Part shown: positions 9,231-17,230 of the stretch, in pieces | Position numbering within the stretch: the first letter of the stretch is position 1 | Layout: the number at the start of each line of letters is the position of its first letter | Source of the DNA: Chara braunii | Taxonomy: Eukaryota > Streptophyta > Charophyceae > Charales > Characeae | Reading direction: 5' to 3' | Length of the DNA stretch: 22,107 nucleotides | Assembly: GCA_003427395.1 (NCBI GenBank) | Contig: BFEA01000039.1 | Span: 296,230 to 318,336, forward strand | Notes under the pieces: generated by a model | Database searches by the model: none | The model's input: only the letters and a program-made list of their open reading frames with translations | Told to the model about the DNA's origin: nothing | Position numbers and translations under genes: made by a program

Positions 9231-9830
9231 TAACAATTGCTAATGTTTTTAACTGAAGAAGGCGAAACAGAAAAATCACACGTTATTGCAGCCATCGAAG
9301 ATTTTTGCAATGCTTGACAAAGACCGAAAGTAATTGTAAAAATAACACTTACTGGAAAAGTTGCAATAAGAATTTATAGTGTTACCATTCACAATTGGAT
9401 CGACATGCATAACTTTGAAAATGGACATTCGTTCGAACAATGTAATGCAAACTTTAAAGAAGTTGAAGGTTTTTCTTAAGAACTTCAACTTCTTATAATT
9501 GATGAAATTATTATGATGAACAAATAATAAATTGTCAAAATAGATATGGCATTACGAACAGAAATAAAGCTAGATTTACCATTCAGAGAACTACAAATTA
9601 TTTTTTCAGGGGATTGGTTTCAAATGCCACTAGTTATAAGTAAACCGCTATACGAGCAACCATCATAGAAGTATGCAGTCAACTCAGTCGATGTTGAAGG
9701 ATTTAAGCTTTGACGTTTTTCTTAAACAATCATCATCTTATATGAAAACGTTTGTTTCAAATCAGATTTCATGATATGTACGCGAATTAGCAAAACAATT
9801 AATCATTTTCCAATACACATTGTTGGAGAT
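9231..9830 (+). pseudogene. Helitron PIF1-like helicase, N-terminal half
   Basis: A single phase is kept for 600 bases with nine stops and no frameshift (TAA 9231, TGA 9315, TAA 9477, TAA 9525, TAA 9528, TAG 9666, TGA 9711, TAA 9723 among them). Motifs in order: Walker A as EEGETEKSHVIAAIEDF, where GEGGTGKS is expected; TGKVAIRIYSVTIHNW (motif Ia); LLIIDEIIMM (Walker B, DE intact); FSGDWFQMPLV (motif III, GDxxQLPPV). Three glycines of the P-loop are now glutamate, so ATP binding would be lost. Confidence 0.88.
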
Positions 9831-10357
9831 TTTGGCAAAAACTTTAAAAACAAAAACAAAAACGATACTCTCCGACAACATGCTAAGACGCTATGCACAA
9901 TTTCTAGACCTCATTTCAGACATGTCAATTGTATTCACCCAAAATGTCGACCCTAATAGAGGCATTGCCAACGACACATTCAAAATTTTGCATTTCTTAC
10001 AATTTCATCCAAGAATATAGCTTATACGTGTTTTTGACACTGCAGCATCTACACATGTGTTTTTTCCAAATCAAGTTCCTCAACTTGTATTAGTTCGCAT
10101 TCCAAATAGAAAAGAATATGAATTATTTCCATTTATATCAAATACTCAACTACCTGAAAACATTTACCCTATCTTCTTCGAACGTTCAAAATGTTTAATC
10201 ACTGTATCATTACCACGCATTCCATTTTCATCATAACGAATTTTCACATTATATCCAAAACAATTTCTTTTCATTTCGCCACCGCTTTCACACTATACAA
10301 AGTTGGGAAGCTTTATCAACGCCACAAATGAGAAAAAAAAATATCCCAAAACAATGA
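9820..10357 (+). pseudogene. Helitron PIF1-like helicase, C-terminal half
   Basis: The phase shifts near 9830. The new frame reads SDMSIVFTQNVDPNRGIANDT, the M-x-N-x-D-x-x-x-G-x-x-NGT element of Helitron helicases, then QLVLVRIPNRKEYELFPF and FERSKCLITVS, where R-x-QFP and a KSQG motif are expected. The latter motifs are badly eroded. Confidence 0.75.
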
Positions 10358-10732
10358 TATATTGCAGTATCTCGTGTAATAAATTGTTACGTCTTCACAA
10401 CCATCAAACCATTAACAACACCACTCACAAAATTCTTCAAACCTGATGAAAGTGTATTATGTGAAGATGACAGACTCACAAAGATTGCAAAACAACTGTT
10501 CCAAACTAACTTCATACAAAAAATGTTATAAAAAATATCTTCTACATTATACATAGATGAAAAAAATAAACTATCATACACTACAAATTTACAAGAATTA
10601 CCGATACAATATCAAACAAATTCAGAACAACTAATAATTTCTCCAATAATAAAAGATAACATCATTATACCAAACTTCATTTGTTTGTCAGATGATCCAG
10701 ATATAACAACACATTCAAACAACATCAACTAA
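10358..10732 (+). pseudogene. Helicase motif VI and C-terminal extension
   Basis: Another phase starts with YIAVSRVINCYVF, the YVALSRV motif VI of PIF1-like helicases, which contacts nucleotide through Arg. About 110 further codons follow in the same phase with one stop (TAA near 10528), ending at TAA 10730. Many Helitrons end soon after motif VI, so this extension (LTKIAKQLFQTNF, NFICLSDDPDIT) is somewhat unusual; I do not recognise a domain in it. Confidence 0.75.
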
Positions 10733-11345
10733 TGTTTTTACTTGCCTTCCTCTCTAAAAAACATTATCACAAACCATAACCAATCAACAACATCACATTT
10801 CATAATTTCACAATCACAAAATACACAGATACAAATTCAGATGATGAAAACATTATTTCAATCCTAATAAATTCTAAATCATGTTTATACATTCCTTTAC
10901 ATAAACTTTACTGACTCACAGATATACCCATAAGCAACTATGAATAAACACATATCTTACAAGGACCATAACAAACTAATTTACACGATTGCAGCGTTTT
11001 TGTCCTCGTTATGCTTCGACATTTTATGCTACCTAACCCACTTTCACATATCAATGATTTCTCTGAAAAAGACATGCCTCTATAAAGGGCACTCATTCAT
11101 AACGAATTTTATCTTTACACACTCAATAAAATTACACCACACCCACACTCTACAACCACCAATCCACACTACTTTGTCAAACATAATCAATACAATATTA
11201 CATATAAAACACCAATATTCATCACCACCTCTGTCAACACAAATAACAACCACATTCGATCACTCGATTACAAGCTATGTGGTAACAAAATTCAAGATTC
11301 ACCAACTCAAAATCAAGTACAAATAAAGGTATATCAAATATTCAT
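10733..11345 (+). other. Possible Helitron tail, coding-like but unassigned
   Basis: Near 10830-10950 one phase reads TNSDDENIISILINSK, CLYIPLHKLY, stop, LTDIPISNYE, which looks like real protein with a TGA in place of another residue. The 128-codon frame at 10940-11326 is Thr/His/Ile-rich and may be chance in AT-rich DNA. No terminal hairpin plus CTRR could be recognised before the pyrimidine-rich DNA that starts near 11370. Confidence 0.35.
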
Positions 11346-11365
11346 GTAACCTTAAAAAAAAACAA

Positions 11366-11459
11366 GTACTTCTTTGGTCTTCCTTCCTCCCTCCCCTCTC
11401 CCTCCCCCTCCACGCTCTTTGTGTCTCTCTTTTTCTCTCTCTCAACCTCTGCTTGACTA
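11366..11459. repeat. Pyrimidine-rich tract at the edge of the AT block
   Basis: Mostly C and T (CTTCCTTCCTCCCTCCCC and similar). It marks an abrupt change of composition between the Helitron block and the following repeat modules. Confidence 0.75.
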
Positions 11460-11599
11460 TACTTTTGTGACAATCTATATATCTATATAGCCTCTTGATG
11501 AGTCAGAAATTTCAACGTCGGTGGTCGTCTGGGAGGGTGGGCATTTTGAGGTTTGGGGCCTAGCAAGGGGCGGGACCGTGTAGGACCGCTATTGGCACG

Positions 11600-11838
11600 G
11601 TCGTTGGGCGGCAGGCAAACAGCAGCGGTCGAAACGGCACCCTTGAACCTTGGAAACAACGCACAACCGTTTGGTGACCAAAAAATGGTCGAAATGTTTG
11701 GTTCAGGTCGAAAATTGATGAAATGGCACCCACGCTTTGCAACCCTCATGCAAACGGTACCCTTAGCGCCCTCGAGCAAACCGCACCCTTGGACCTTGGA
11801 AACGACACCCTTATTGGCGCATGTGCTGCTGACCAGTG
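11600..11838 (+). repeat. Degenerate repeat with GCACCCTTG-ACCTTGGAAAC units
   Basis: GGCACCCTTGAACCTTGGAAAC-type sequence at about 11636 recurs at about 11782 (period 146), and a partial unit (ACGGTACCCTTAGCGCC) lies near 11755. The 133- and 151-codon open frames over this region on the two strands overlap the repeat and the microsatellite and have no recognised domain; I do not call them genes. Confidence 0.6.
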
Positions 11839-11945
11839 CGTTGTTCATCCTAACGATGTCGATGATTTTTTTTTTTATTTTTTTTTTTTCTCTTTCTCTC
11901 TCGCTCTCTCTCTCTCTCACACACACACATACACACACACACTCA
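11838..11945. repeat. R3 module with T/CT and CA microsatellites, right composite
   Basis: R3 (GCGTTGTTCATCC, ending CGATGTCGATG at 11864) is followed by T-rich DNA (11866-11890), a (CT) stretch to about 11919 and a (CA) stretch to 11945. This is the same order as R3 then T/CT at 583-680, and CT then CA as at 369-499. Confidence 0.75.
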
Positions 11946-11948
11946 CAC

Positions 11949-12090
11949 GTGTAGTAGTGTATATTTCCATGTTGTTACAGAAGATTCATTCGATTTTGAT
12001 CATTCTATCGATGAAAGTAGCGTAAGGTCATGTTGTAGCGGAAAACTCAGTCGATTTTCGTCATTCTATCGATGGAAGTAGCGTGAGGCT
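11949..12090 (+). repeat. R2 module, two tandem units plus a partial third
   Basis: Unit 1 (11951-12012) contains GTAGTGTATATTTCCATGTT, GAAGATTCATTCGATTTTG and CATTCTATCGATG. Unit 2 (12013-12074) contains TCATGTTGTAGCGGAAAACT, CGATTTTCG and CATTCTATCGATG. The period is 61. A third start (GAAGTAGCGTGAGG) follows. The same unit occurs inverted at 522-582. Confidence 0.85.
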
Positions 12091-12110
12091 AGCCGAGGGG
12101 TTGGAGACTT

Positions 12111-12144
12111 ACCTGTTGGCCGATGCGTTGCTCATGCTATCGAT

Positions 12145-12211
<67 letters not shown>
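12111..12211. repeat. R3 module followed by a (CT)n tract
   Basis: R3 at 12111-12147 (TGTTGGCCGATGCGTTGCTC, ATGCTATCGATG) leads into a pure (CT) tract at 12150-12211. It parallels 583-680 on the left side of the window. Confidence 0.85.
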
Positions 12212-12217
<6 letters not shown>

Positions 12218-12221
12218 TGCA

Positions 12222-12270
12222 CCGAACAAACTACGTATTGCGCACCCGTGCCCTCACGGTAAGTCGATTA
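12222..12270 (+). repeat. R1 module, right copy
   Basis: Contains ACAAACTACG, TTGCGCACCCGTGCCC and ACGGTAAGTCGATTAG, matching 168-212. Here R1 lies directly beyond the (CT) tract, whereas on the left it precedes the first tract by about 150 bases. Confidence 0.75.
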
Positions 12271-12817
12271 GCCATCCGTCTCCACAGTGAGGCCACAACC
12301 ACCCATTGGGCTAACTGCGGGAAGGCAAGGAAAGGGCCCTGACTTTTTTCCTTTGTCGAGAGGAGAAAAAAAGAGAAAGAGGGAAACACAAAAAGTGTGA
12401 GAGAGAGAGGGAGGTGGAGCAACATCATTCTATTTTTTGGGCAAACGACGACATATCAGTTGCCTGTTAATTTGGGTTCAATCCCTATTCGCCTCATGTA
12501 CTACCTTACTGGGCAAGCTTGGCGCCCACCATCTAAAGATAGGTTGTTGATCCCCATGAGTGGCATTGAGTAGAGACTGCTGATGTTTATAGGGGGAGGG
12601 CCCCGGAGAGGAGGCACCTCCACTGGCCCATCGAAGAAGCTCGGTTCAAATGCTACCAACTGATCCTTACTCGGTATCGCACCTGCTGGTGGGTGCAGCT
12701 CTCACATGTTCCCTCGTTGAAGGCTGCTACAGGGTTCTCTGTAATGCTATAGTAGTGATTGCCTACCACATGGGCGCAGGGAACGCAACCTTAAGGGATT
12801 ATTTTTTTTTATTTTTC

Positions 12818-12820
<3 letters not shown>
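12271..12820. other. No gene seen
   Basis: Contains a purine-rich stretch (about 12357-12420) and one isolated GGGTTCAATCCC at about 12474-12485 that resembles a tRNA T-arm or Pol III B box, but without a convincing A box upstream. The open frames here are short and featureless. Confidence 0.5.

Positions 12821-12883
<63 letters not shown>
12821..12883. repeat. (GA)n microsatellite 1
   Basis: Pure GA run of about 62 bases, preceded by a T-rich stretch and followed by an A-rich stretch. Confidence 0.97.
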
Positions 12884-12894
<11 letters not shown>

Positions 12895-13206
12895 AAATAC
12901 TTGGACGCTCGATTTTTCTCTGTGGTACGAGGGCAGCAAAATGAGGGTGTATGGGGTCTAAAAGGAGTGGTATTCTCACTCACCGGAACTTATGTTCCAT
13001 TGCCCAAACCCCGGACCAGGCTTGTCAGGTCTCGGAACCACTGTTGGTGATAATTTTATCCGAGGGGGTTGCTCCTCTCCAGGGTGTTGTTTTCCTCGTA
13101 AGAGAAACTGGGTATTGCCCCCAACCATTCTATTTTTAGGTATATTGTAAGGACTCCAGCCTGTTTCTCTGATTGAAAATATAATATTTTTTGCGCACGC
13201 GCGCNC

Positions 13207-13211
<5 letters not shown>

Positions 13212-13283
<72 letters not shown>

Positions 13284-13290
13284 NGAGNGA
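13212..13290. repeat. (GA)n microsatellite 2 with undetermined bases
   Basis: GA run with N at 13284 and 13288; another N lies at 13205 in a GCGCACGCGCGC alternating stretch just upstream (13193-13207). The neighbourhood mirrors the (TC)n plus GC-palindrome arrangement at 605-718 in reverse. Confidence 0.95.
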
Positions 13291-13343
13291 CTGATGTGTT
13301 TCCTTTCGGTACAACCCTTGTGCTCGAAACACATATGCTCAAA

Positions 13344-13401
13344 CCCACCATATCACAGTCTCAGGGTTGCGAATTGTGAGTCTGGTCAAATGAGTGAAAG
13401 C
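13344..13401 (+). repeat. Dispersed repeat, copy 1 (partner at 14270-14323)
   Basis: ACCATATCACAG-TCTCAGGGTTGCGAATTGTGAG and GAGTGAAAGC correspond to ACTATACCACAG-CCTTAGGGTTGCAAATAAT and GCCTGAAAG at 14270-14323. Similarity is moderate but collinear over more than 50 bases. Confidence 0.55.
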
Positions 13402-13413
13402 AATGGGGCTACG

Positions 13414-13416
<3 letters not shown>

Positions 13417-13482
<66 letters not shown>

Positions 13483-13496
13483 AAAAAAAAAAAAAA
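13417..13496. repeat. (GA)n microsatellite 3 plus A-run
   Basis: GA run from 13417 to 13475 followed by about 20 A. Confidence 0.97.
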
Positions 13497-13618
13497 TGAA
13501 TTGTCACTACAATTTATTTCGCGGTTGAACTATTTTTTTTTAATCTAATATTTTTATTGGAAAAAATATAATAAACTATGCAAATATTCTAATATTCAAA
13601 TATTCCAATAAACTTGAA

Positions 13619-13833
13619 GTTGGCGTACTTTTGTTCTTGGCCCACACCTGGCGGAGTGGCAAAAAGAGAAAATACACCGAATCGACGCAACAATGATTTT
13701 GTGGTTTTAATGATTTAAGAATAAAAAATTGGAGTACTTTTTCTTTTGGTCCACACGTGGCTGGGTGACAATAAAGGAAAATGAATCGAATCGGCGCGGC
13801 GATTGTTTTGCAGTCTTAATGTTTTTTTTTTTC
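13619..13833 (+). repeat. 109-bp tandem repeat, two copies
   Basis: Copy 1 is 13619-13727, copy 2 about 13728-13833. Shared elements: TTGG-GTACTTTT, TTGG-CCACAC-TGGC, GAGTGGCA/GGGTGACA, GAAAAT, GAATCG-CGC and TTTTAATG-TTT. Diverged by roughly a quarter, so old. Confidence 0.8.
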
Positions 13834-14269
13834 TGATTTTTTTTTAAAGGAAAAATCACGACCTAATCTACGAATTCTTAATTTTTCATAGTTTTTTGCA
13901 AATACTTATGAGCACAAAAAATTATTAGAGTTATCTCTGACAAATTGCGCGATTGGACCCGCCGGTACTCCTTTTGTTTAGGAGCCTAGTGGAAAGCAAC
14001 GTTGAAAACGTCCACACCAGACCCTGCCTCAACGCTTGGGCTTGAGGGCATTGGCAAACAATTTTTTTTTTTAGCCCCTTTCACAGTTCACATACAGGGG
14101 AAGACCGATCCTCCAACTTTGCTACCGCACTAGTTTTATGCACAATATTTGTAGGTAGTATATAAAAACTCTGTGGACTCGTCCACCAATAACGTTCACC
14201 CCCTTAAAACCCATTAGTGCGTTGGTCTCCGACCTCTGAAAATGTGTGTCACCTTGACACGGACGCCAA
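13834..14269. other. No gene seen
   Basis: Mixed sequence with T-rich stretches near 13820 and 14060. No motif, repeat or coding phase could be supported. Confidence 0.5.
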
Positions 14270-14424
14270 AAACTACTATACCACAGCCTTAGGGTTGCAA
14301 ATAATAAAAAATGCCTGAAAGTCCGTCTTATCCAAATTCGACAGGTAATTGAATTGGTTTGGCTTAAAAGAATTAGCCTTTCAAATGAAAAAAAAAGAAG
14401 AAGTTTGTAGCATTTTAGTCATCT

Positions 14425-14497
14425 GCTCTCAGTGGAGTTCAAACTCATATCTGTATTCCAACGATTCAAGGATGTATCAACTGAGTTAGGTCAGTTG
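14425..14497 (-). repeat. Possible tRNA-derived SINE head
   Basis: Read on the minus strand the order is CCTAACTCAGTTGATACATC (A-box like, compare TAGCTCAGTTGGTAGAGC), about 20 bases of anticodon-arm-like sequence, then GAGTTTGAACTCC (T-arm/B-box like). Spacing is about right for a tRNA, but the stems are broken, so it would be a retroposed relic rather than a working tRNA. A TTTCATTTGAAAG-type A-rich stretch follows downstream. Confidence 0.35.
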
Positions 14498-14510
14498 GTG
14501 CAAAAAGATT

Positions 14511-15410
14511 TTATGCATCGTCCACTAACATACCACTACACTACGTTATACCAATACTACACTTCTTGGATTATTTCTACAACGTGCCTCTAACTGCCAT
14601 GCCCTAGAGCCAAGGCTATTTGACAATTTTGCATATTCGGCCTTTGGGACCATGTCGTGGCTTGATCCCTAAGGTCGTGTGCTCACTTAGTCTAGTCCAG
14701 TCCTACCCGGTGTCGAGCGCACGGTCCCCGCAGGGGAGACCTTCCCGGCCACGTCACGTAGGATTGGTAAATTCATAAGTCGCTTCACGAAAGGGGAAGC
14801 AGCGAAGCCTCTCCGGTTGAATGCGCCAATTATACCTCAATCAAGTCCCTACGACACTATAAGGTCTCCCGAGGTACAACTTACCTCCACCCGCGAGAGC
14901 TATCACCATCCCTTGGGTGGGCATATCCTCGCCGAGCTACTTAACCACACGAGAAAACTTTTACGTGCTATCGTGGAGGTGGCCCGGGCGAGGGCGTTTG
15001 TCGTATGTTATAGCATAAGGGGTATGCGCGGTCCACGCCTAGCTCGGACCCGTATGCGAACCGTCATGTTGGGGTATTGATCTCCCACGTGCAATTCAGC
15101 GTTGGTCAACTAGGACATCATAACTCAACCACGTGACACTGAACAAAACAAACTAACTCAGTCAAACAAACAAATAACTCAGTCGGTCCCTTTTCCACAC
15201 GTCCTGACCCATAACTCAGAAAAGCTAAAGCGTCTGAGCGAGCCCCGCGCAGAGTCACATAAAAATAATGCTTACGCTGAAGGAACCTTAATGCTCAGTC
15301 ATGTGTACTCACTTGACTTGCTATCATGGCGACGCTTCATGCGTTTTCCACATCCGTGCAACCTCTCATGAGTTTCGGGGTTGCGTATGACACTCAAGTG
15401 TTGAAAGCAA
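14511..15410. other. No gene seen
   Basis: Composition becomes balanced to GC-rich. A small stem (CCCC-GCA-GGGG, about 14727-14738) is present. The 87-codon frame at 14817-15080 has no recognised motif and I do not call it. Confidence 0.5.
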
Positions 15411-15442
15411 AATATCGTGAAGAGTCTCTCGTTCACGATATT
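15411..15442. other. Perfect 11-bp inverted repeat
   Basis: Arms AATATCGTGAA (15411-15421) and TTCACGATATT (15432-15442) enclose a 10-base loop. It could form an RNA hairpin or bind a dimeric protein; no transcription unit around it is visible. Confidence 0.85.
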
Positions 15443-15496
15443 GAACAGCTAAAGGATAAGTCGTTCAACCCTTGCAGCGCCCTTGTCTTTTAGGCA

Positions 15497-15576
15497 GTGG
15501 GTGACGATGTCGACCGAAAGGAGTCTGCCGGCACGCAGATCCGAACTCTATACCTCATGTCGTGTCTGTCACCCAC
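15497..15576. other. Perfect 9-bp inverted repeat, 62-base loop
   Basis: Arms GTGGGTGAC (15497-15505) and GTCACCCAC (15568-15576). It lies 55 bases after the hairpin at 15411-15442. The significance is unknown. Confidence 0.7.
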
Positions 15577-16039
15577 GGGAGAGTCGGTCGGGGCTCCTGT
15601 AACCTGAAAGAAACAGAGTTAGTCGATATCCACACAATGACTACTGAGATCGATTGAAGAAGTGACAATGAGAGACTCATGATCCGACATTCGACATGAA
15701 CATAATATGTATTTCTATTTAGTCTAAAATAATTGGGTCCTCTGTGCTACTTCCAGTCTCTGAAACAGGTCCCGCGTCCAAAACCGGAACATCAGTTTGA
15801 GTCCCGACCGATCTTACTAACAGTCTGGGATGGATTCTCTGTCCGATGGGGTGCCGTCGGTAACGTGCTCGCTGATCCCAGGGGTCTGCGCTGGAGCTCT
15901 TTCTATCGGAGTCGGACTCTAAGGCACACTGGGGCCACTGCTCCAGTTCAAGTTTCACAATGAGTCCGCTTGGGCAACGACAATAAGGTCTCTAACGGTC
16001 TCCCTCCTGATCTTAGATACCTCGGCCGGATCTCGAGGA

Positions 16040-16425
16040 AACACCAATCTGATGTCGTGGTCCCCTGTCCGGTCGCCGAGTCTCTTTGCCTTAGTCCGAT
16101 GTGCCGCTCTGAGTCTGATAGCCTCAGCCTTAGGCTGGTGCACCGCCCTGATTCTGATATCGCCGGCTTACAAGGTCCCGACCCTTGTCTCAAGGACCAG
16201 GACCTCGTCCACCCGTGCTCGAAGGTCCTGTCATGCACCAAAGGCCCCGGCTCATGGCCTAGTATCTCGACCTGATTGTGGTAGGTCGAGTCTGGTCTGA
16301 TGATCTCAGGCTTAGTCTGATGTCTCAGGCCGAATCTGATGGTCCCGACCTCAATGTGATATCCCGGTTTTGGTTGGCCTCAGTCCGATAACCTGGTATG
16401 AATCTCTTAGCCCCGATGTTTTCCT
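16040..16425 (+). repeat. Degenerate ~20-bp minisatellite
   Basis: Units resembling TCTGATGTCTCAGGCTTAG recur: TCCGATGTGCCGCTCTGAG, TCTGATAGCCTCAGCC, TCTGATATCGCCGG, TCTGATGATCTCAGGC, TCTGATGTCTCAGGCC, TCTGATGGTCCCGACC, TGTGATATCCCGG and TCCGATAACCTGG. Length varies about 19-25 bases. Open frames across it on both strands follow from the lack of stops in the unit. Confidence 0.65.
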
Positions 16426-16746
16426 AATCCGCAGAGTCCCACAACCCCGGACGACTGAGTCATGCTGTCTTGTCCACAACTCGGGTTTGTGTCTTGGTTA
16501 AAGTCCCCTCCTTGCTAAGGCCCTGCGGTCCGAGTCTGGTTCCAATGTCTCAGCCTGGCTATCTGTACCTGGTCTTGTTGTCCAGGTCCGATCCAAAAAG
16601 TCCCGGCTCTCTTGTCCCCAGTCCCGCACAACGTTTTGGTCAACTCCCTAAGTCCCTGATCGTGCCCAGAGCCTCGACTTTAGCTGCCCGAGAGAACCAG
16701 TCCACTCGACCACGCTTGACACCCCCGACTCTTGTTAGAAGTCCCA

Positions 16747-16790
16747 GTTTGGCTTGGCAAGGGCGCACCTGAGCGGGTGCCAAGCCAAAC
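16747..16790. other. Perfect 13-bp inverted repeat (hairpin)
   Basis: Arms GTTTGGCTTGGCA (16747-16759) and TGCCAAGCCAAAC (16778-16790) enclose an 18-base GC-rich loop. No mismatch, in a region where other repeats are heavily diverged, so it is either recent or maintained. Confidence 0.92.
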
Positions 16791-16970
16791 GGGCAGTTCG
16801 CTGCAACACAGCTCTCCCCGACTGCGCCTGTGTGTGCGAGTGGGCGCGCTTTTGTACCCTGACTTCATTGAGAAAAACCCGGCTTGAATCCTCAAGGTTC
16901 TCGCTTGGTCCTAAATTAAACCACCCAACCCGAATAACCCGGCCTCGTTCGAGGCCCTGGTCTCATCCCG

Positions 16971-17230
16971 GAGCCCCGGTTCGCCTGTAGCCGTGGCCCT
17001 GATCCTAGGTCTCGGTCCGCTTGGTGTTGCCCGTCTCAATGTCCTGGTTCACCTGGCCCCTGGGCGTGGTGCCCTGCCCGAGGGCGAGCCGCGTGTTGGA
17101 GCCCCAGTTCGCATGGAGCCACGAATGTTCCTAGGTCTCGGTTCGCTTGGTGTTGCCCCTGTCTCAATGTCTTGGTTCGCCTGGCCCCTGGGCGCGGTAC
17201 CCTGCACGAGCGCAAGCAGCGTATTGGAGC
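16971..17230 (+). repeat. 126-bp tandem repeat, two copies
   Basis: Copy 1 about 16971-17098 and copy 2 about 17099-17230. Both carry GAGCCCC-GTTCGC, CCTAGGTCTCGGT (17004 and 17130), CGCTTGGTGTTGCCC, GTCTCAATGTC, CACCTGGCCCCTGGGCG-type sequence and GTGTTGGAGC/GTATTGGAGC. A third unit starts (GGAGCGCGC) but then diverges. Confidence 0.9.

Larger units (their letters stand above)
4729..11330 (+). mobile_element. Decayed autonomous Helitron (RepHel-type), ends not defined
   Basis: The order of recognisable pieces is that of a Helitron transposase: basic N-terminal repeats (4729-5000), a Helitron_like_N replication-initiator region (6214-6963), an HUH endonuclease motif (7341-7349), a Cys-rich segment (7436-7730), linker parts including HPQ and LLLFKPFR (8190-8440) and a PIF1/RecD-like helicase (9231-10400). 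Helitrons move by rolling-circle replication using the HUH nuclease to nick DNA and the helicase to unwind it. All parts carry stops and some frameshifts, and catalytic residues are lost, so the copy is inactive. I cannot identify the usual 5' TC and 3' hairpin-CTRR termini, so the limits are approximate. The block shares its low GC content with the broken ORF at 2906-3942, which might belong to the same insertion. Confidence 0.85.

Noticed and set aside
6214-9830. A variant genetic code with TAA/TAG as Gln and TGA as Trp
   Set aside because: Although stops often sit where Gln or Trp fits, the HUH and Walker A residues are also lost and frameshifts separate the segments, so decay is the better explanation.
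2700-11340. An endogenous large DNA virus as origin of the AT-rich block
   Set aside because: The recognisable domains are all in Helitron order and no viral structural or polymerase gene was seen; the unknown ORF at 2906-3942 alone is not enough.
11483-11954. 133- and 151-codon frames on opposite strands
   Set aside because: Both cover the same degenerate repeat and end in microsatellite; no motif in either.
12474-12485. GGGTTCAATCCC resembling a tRNA T-arm
   Set aside because: No A box at proper distance and no cloverleaf could be drawn.
12517-12528. TTGGCGCCCACC resembling a retroviral tRNA-Lys primer-binding site
   Set aside because: No LTR end, polypurine tract or gag/pol remnant was found around it; an isolated short match is weak.
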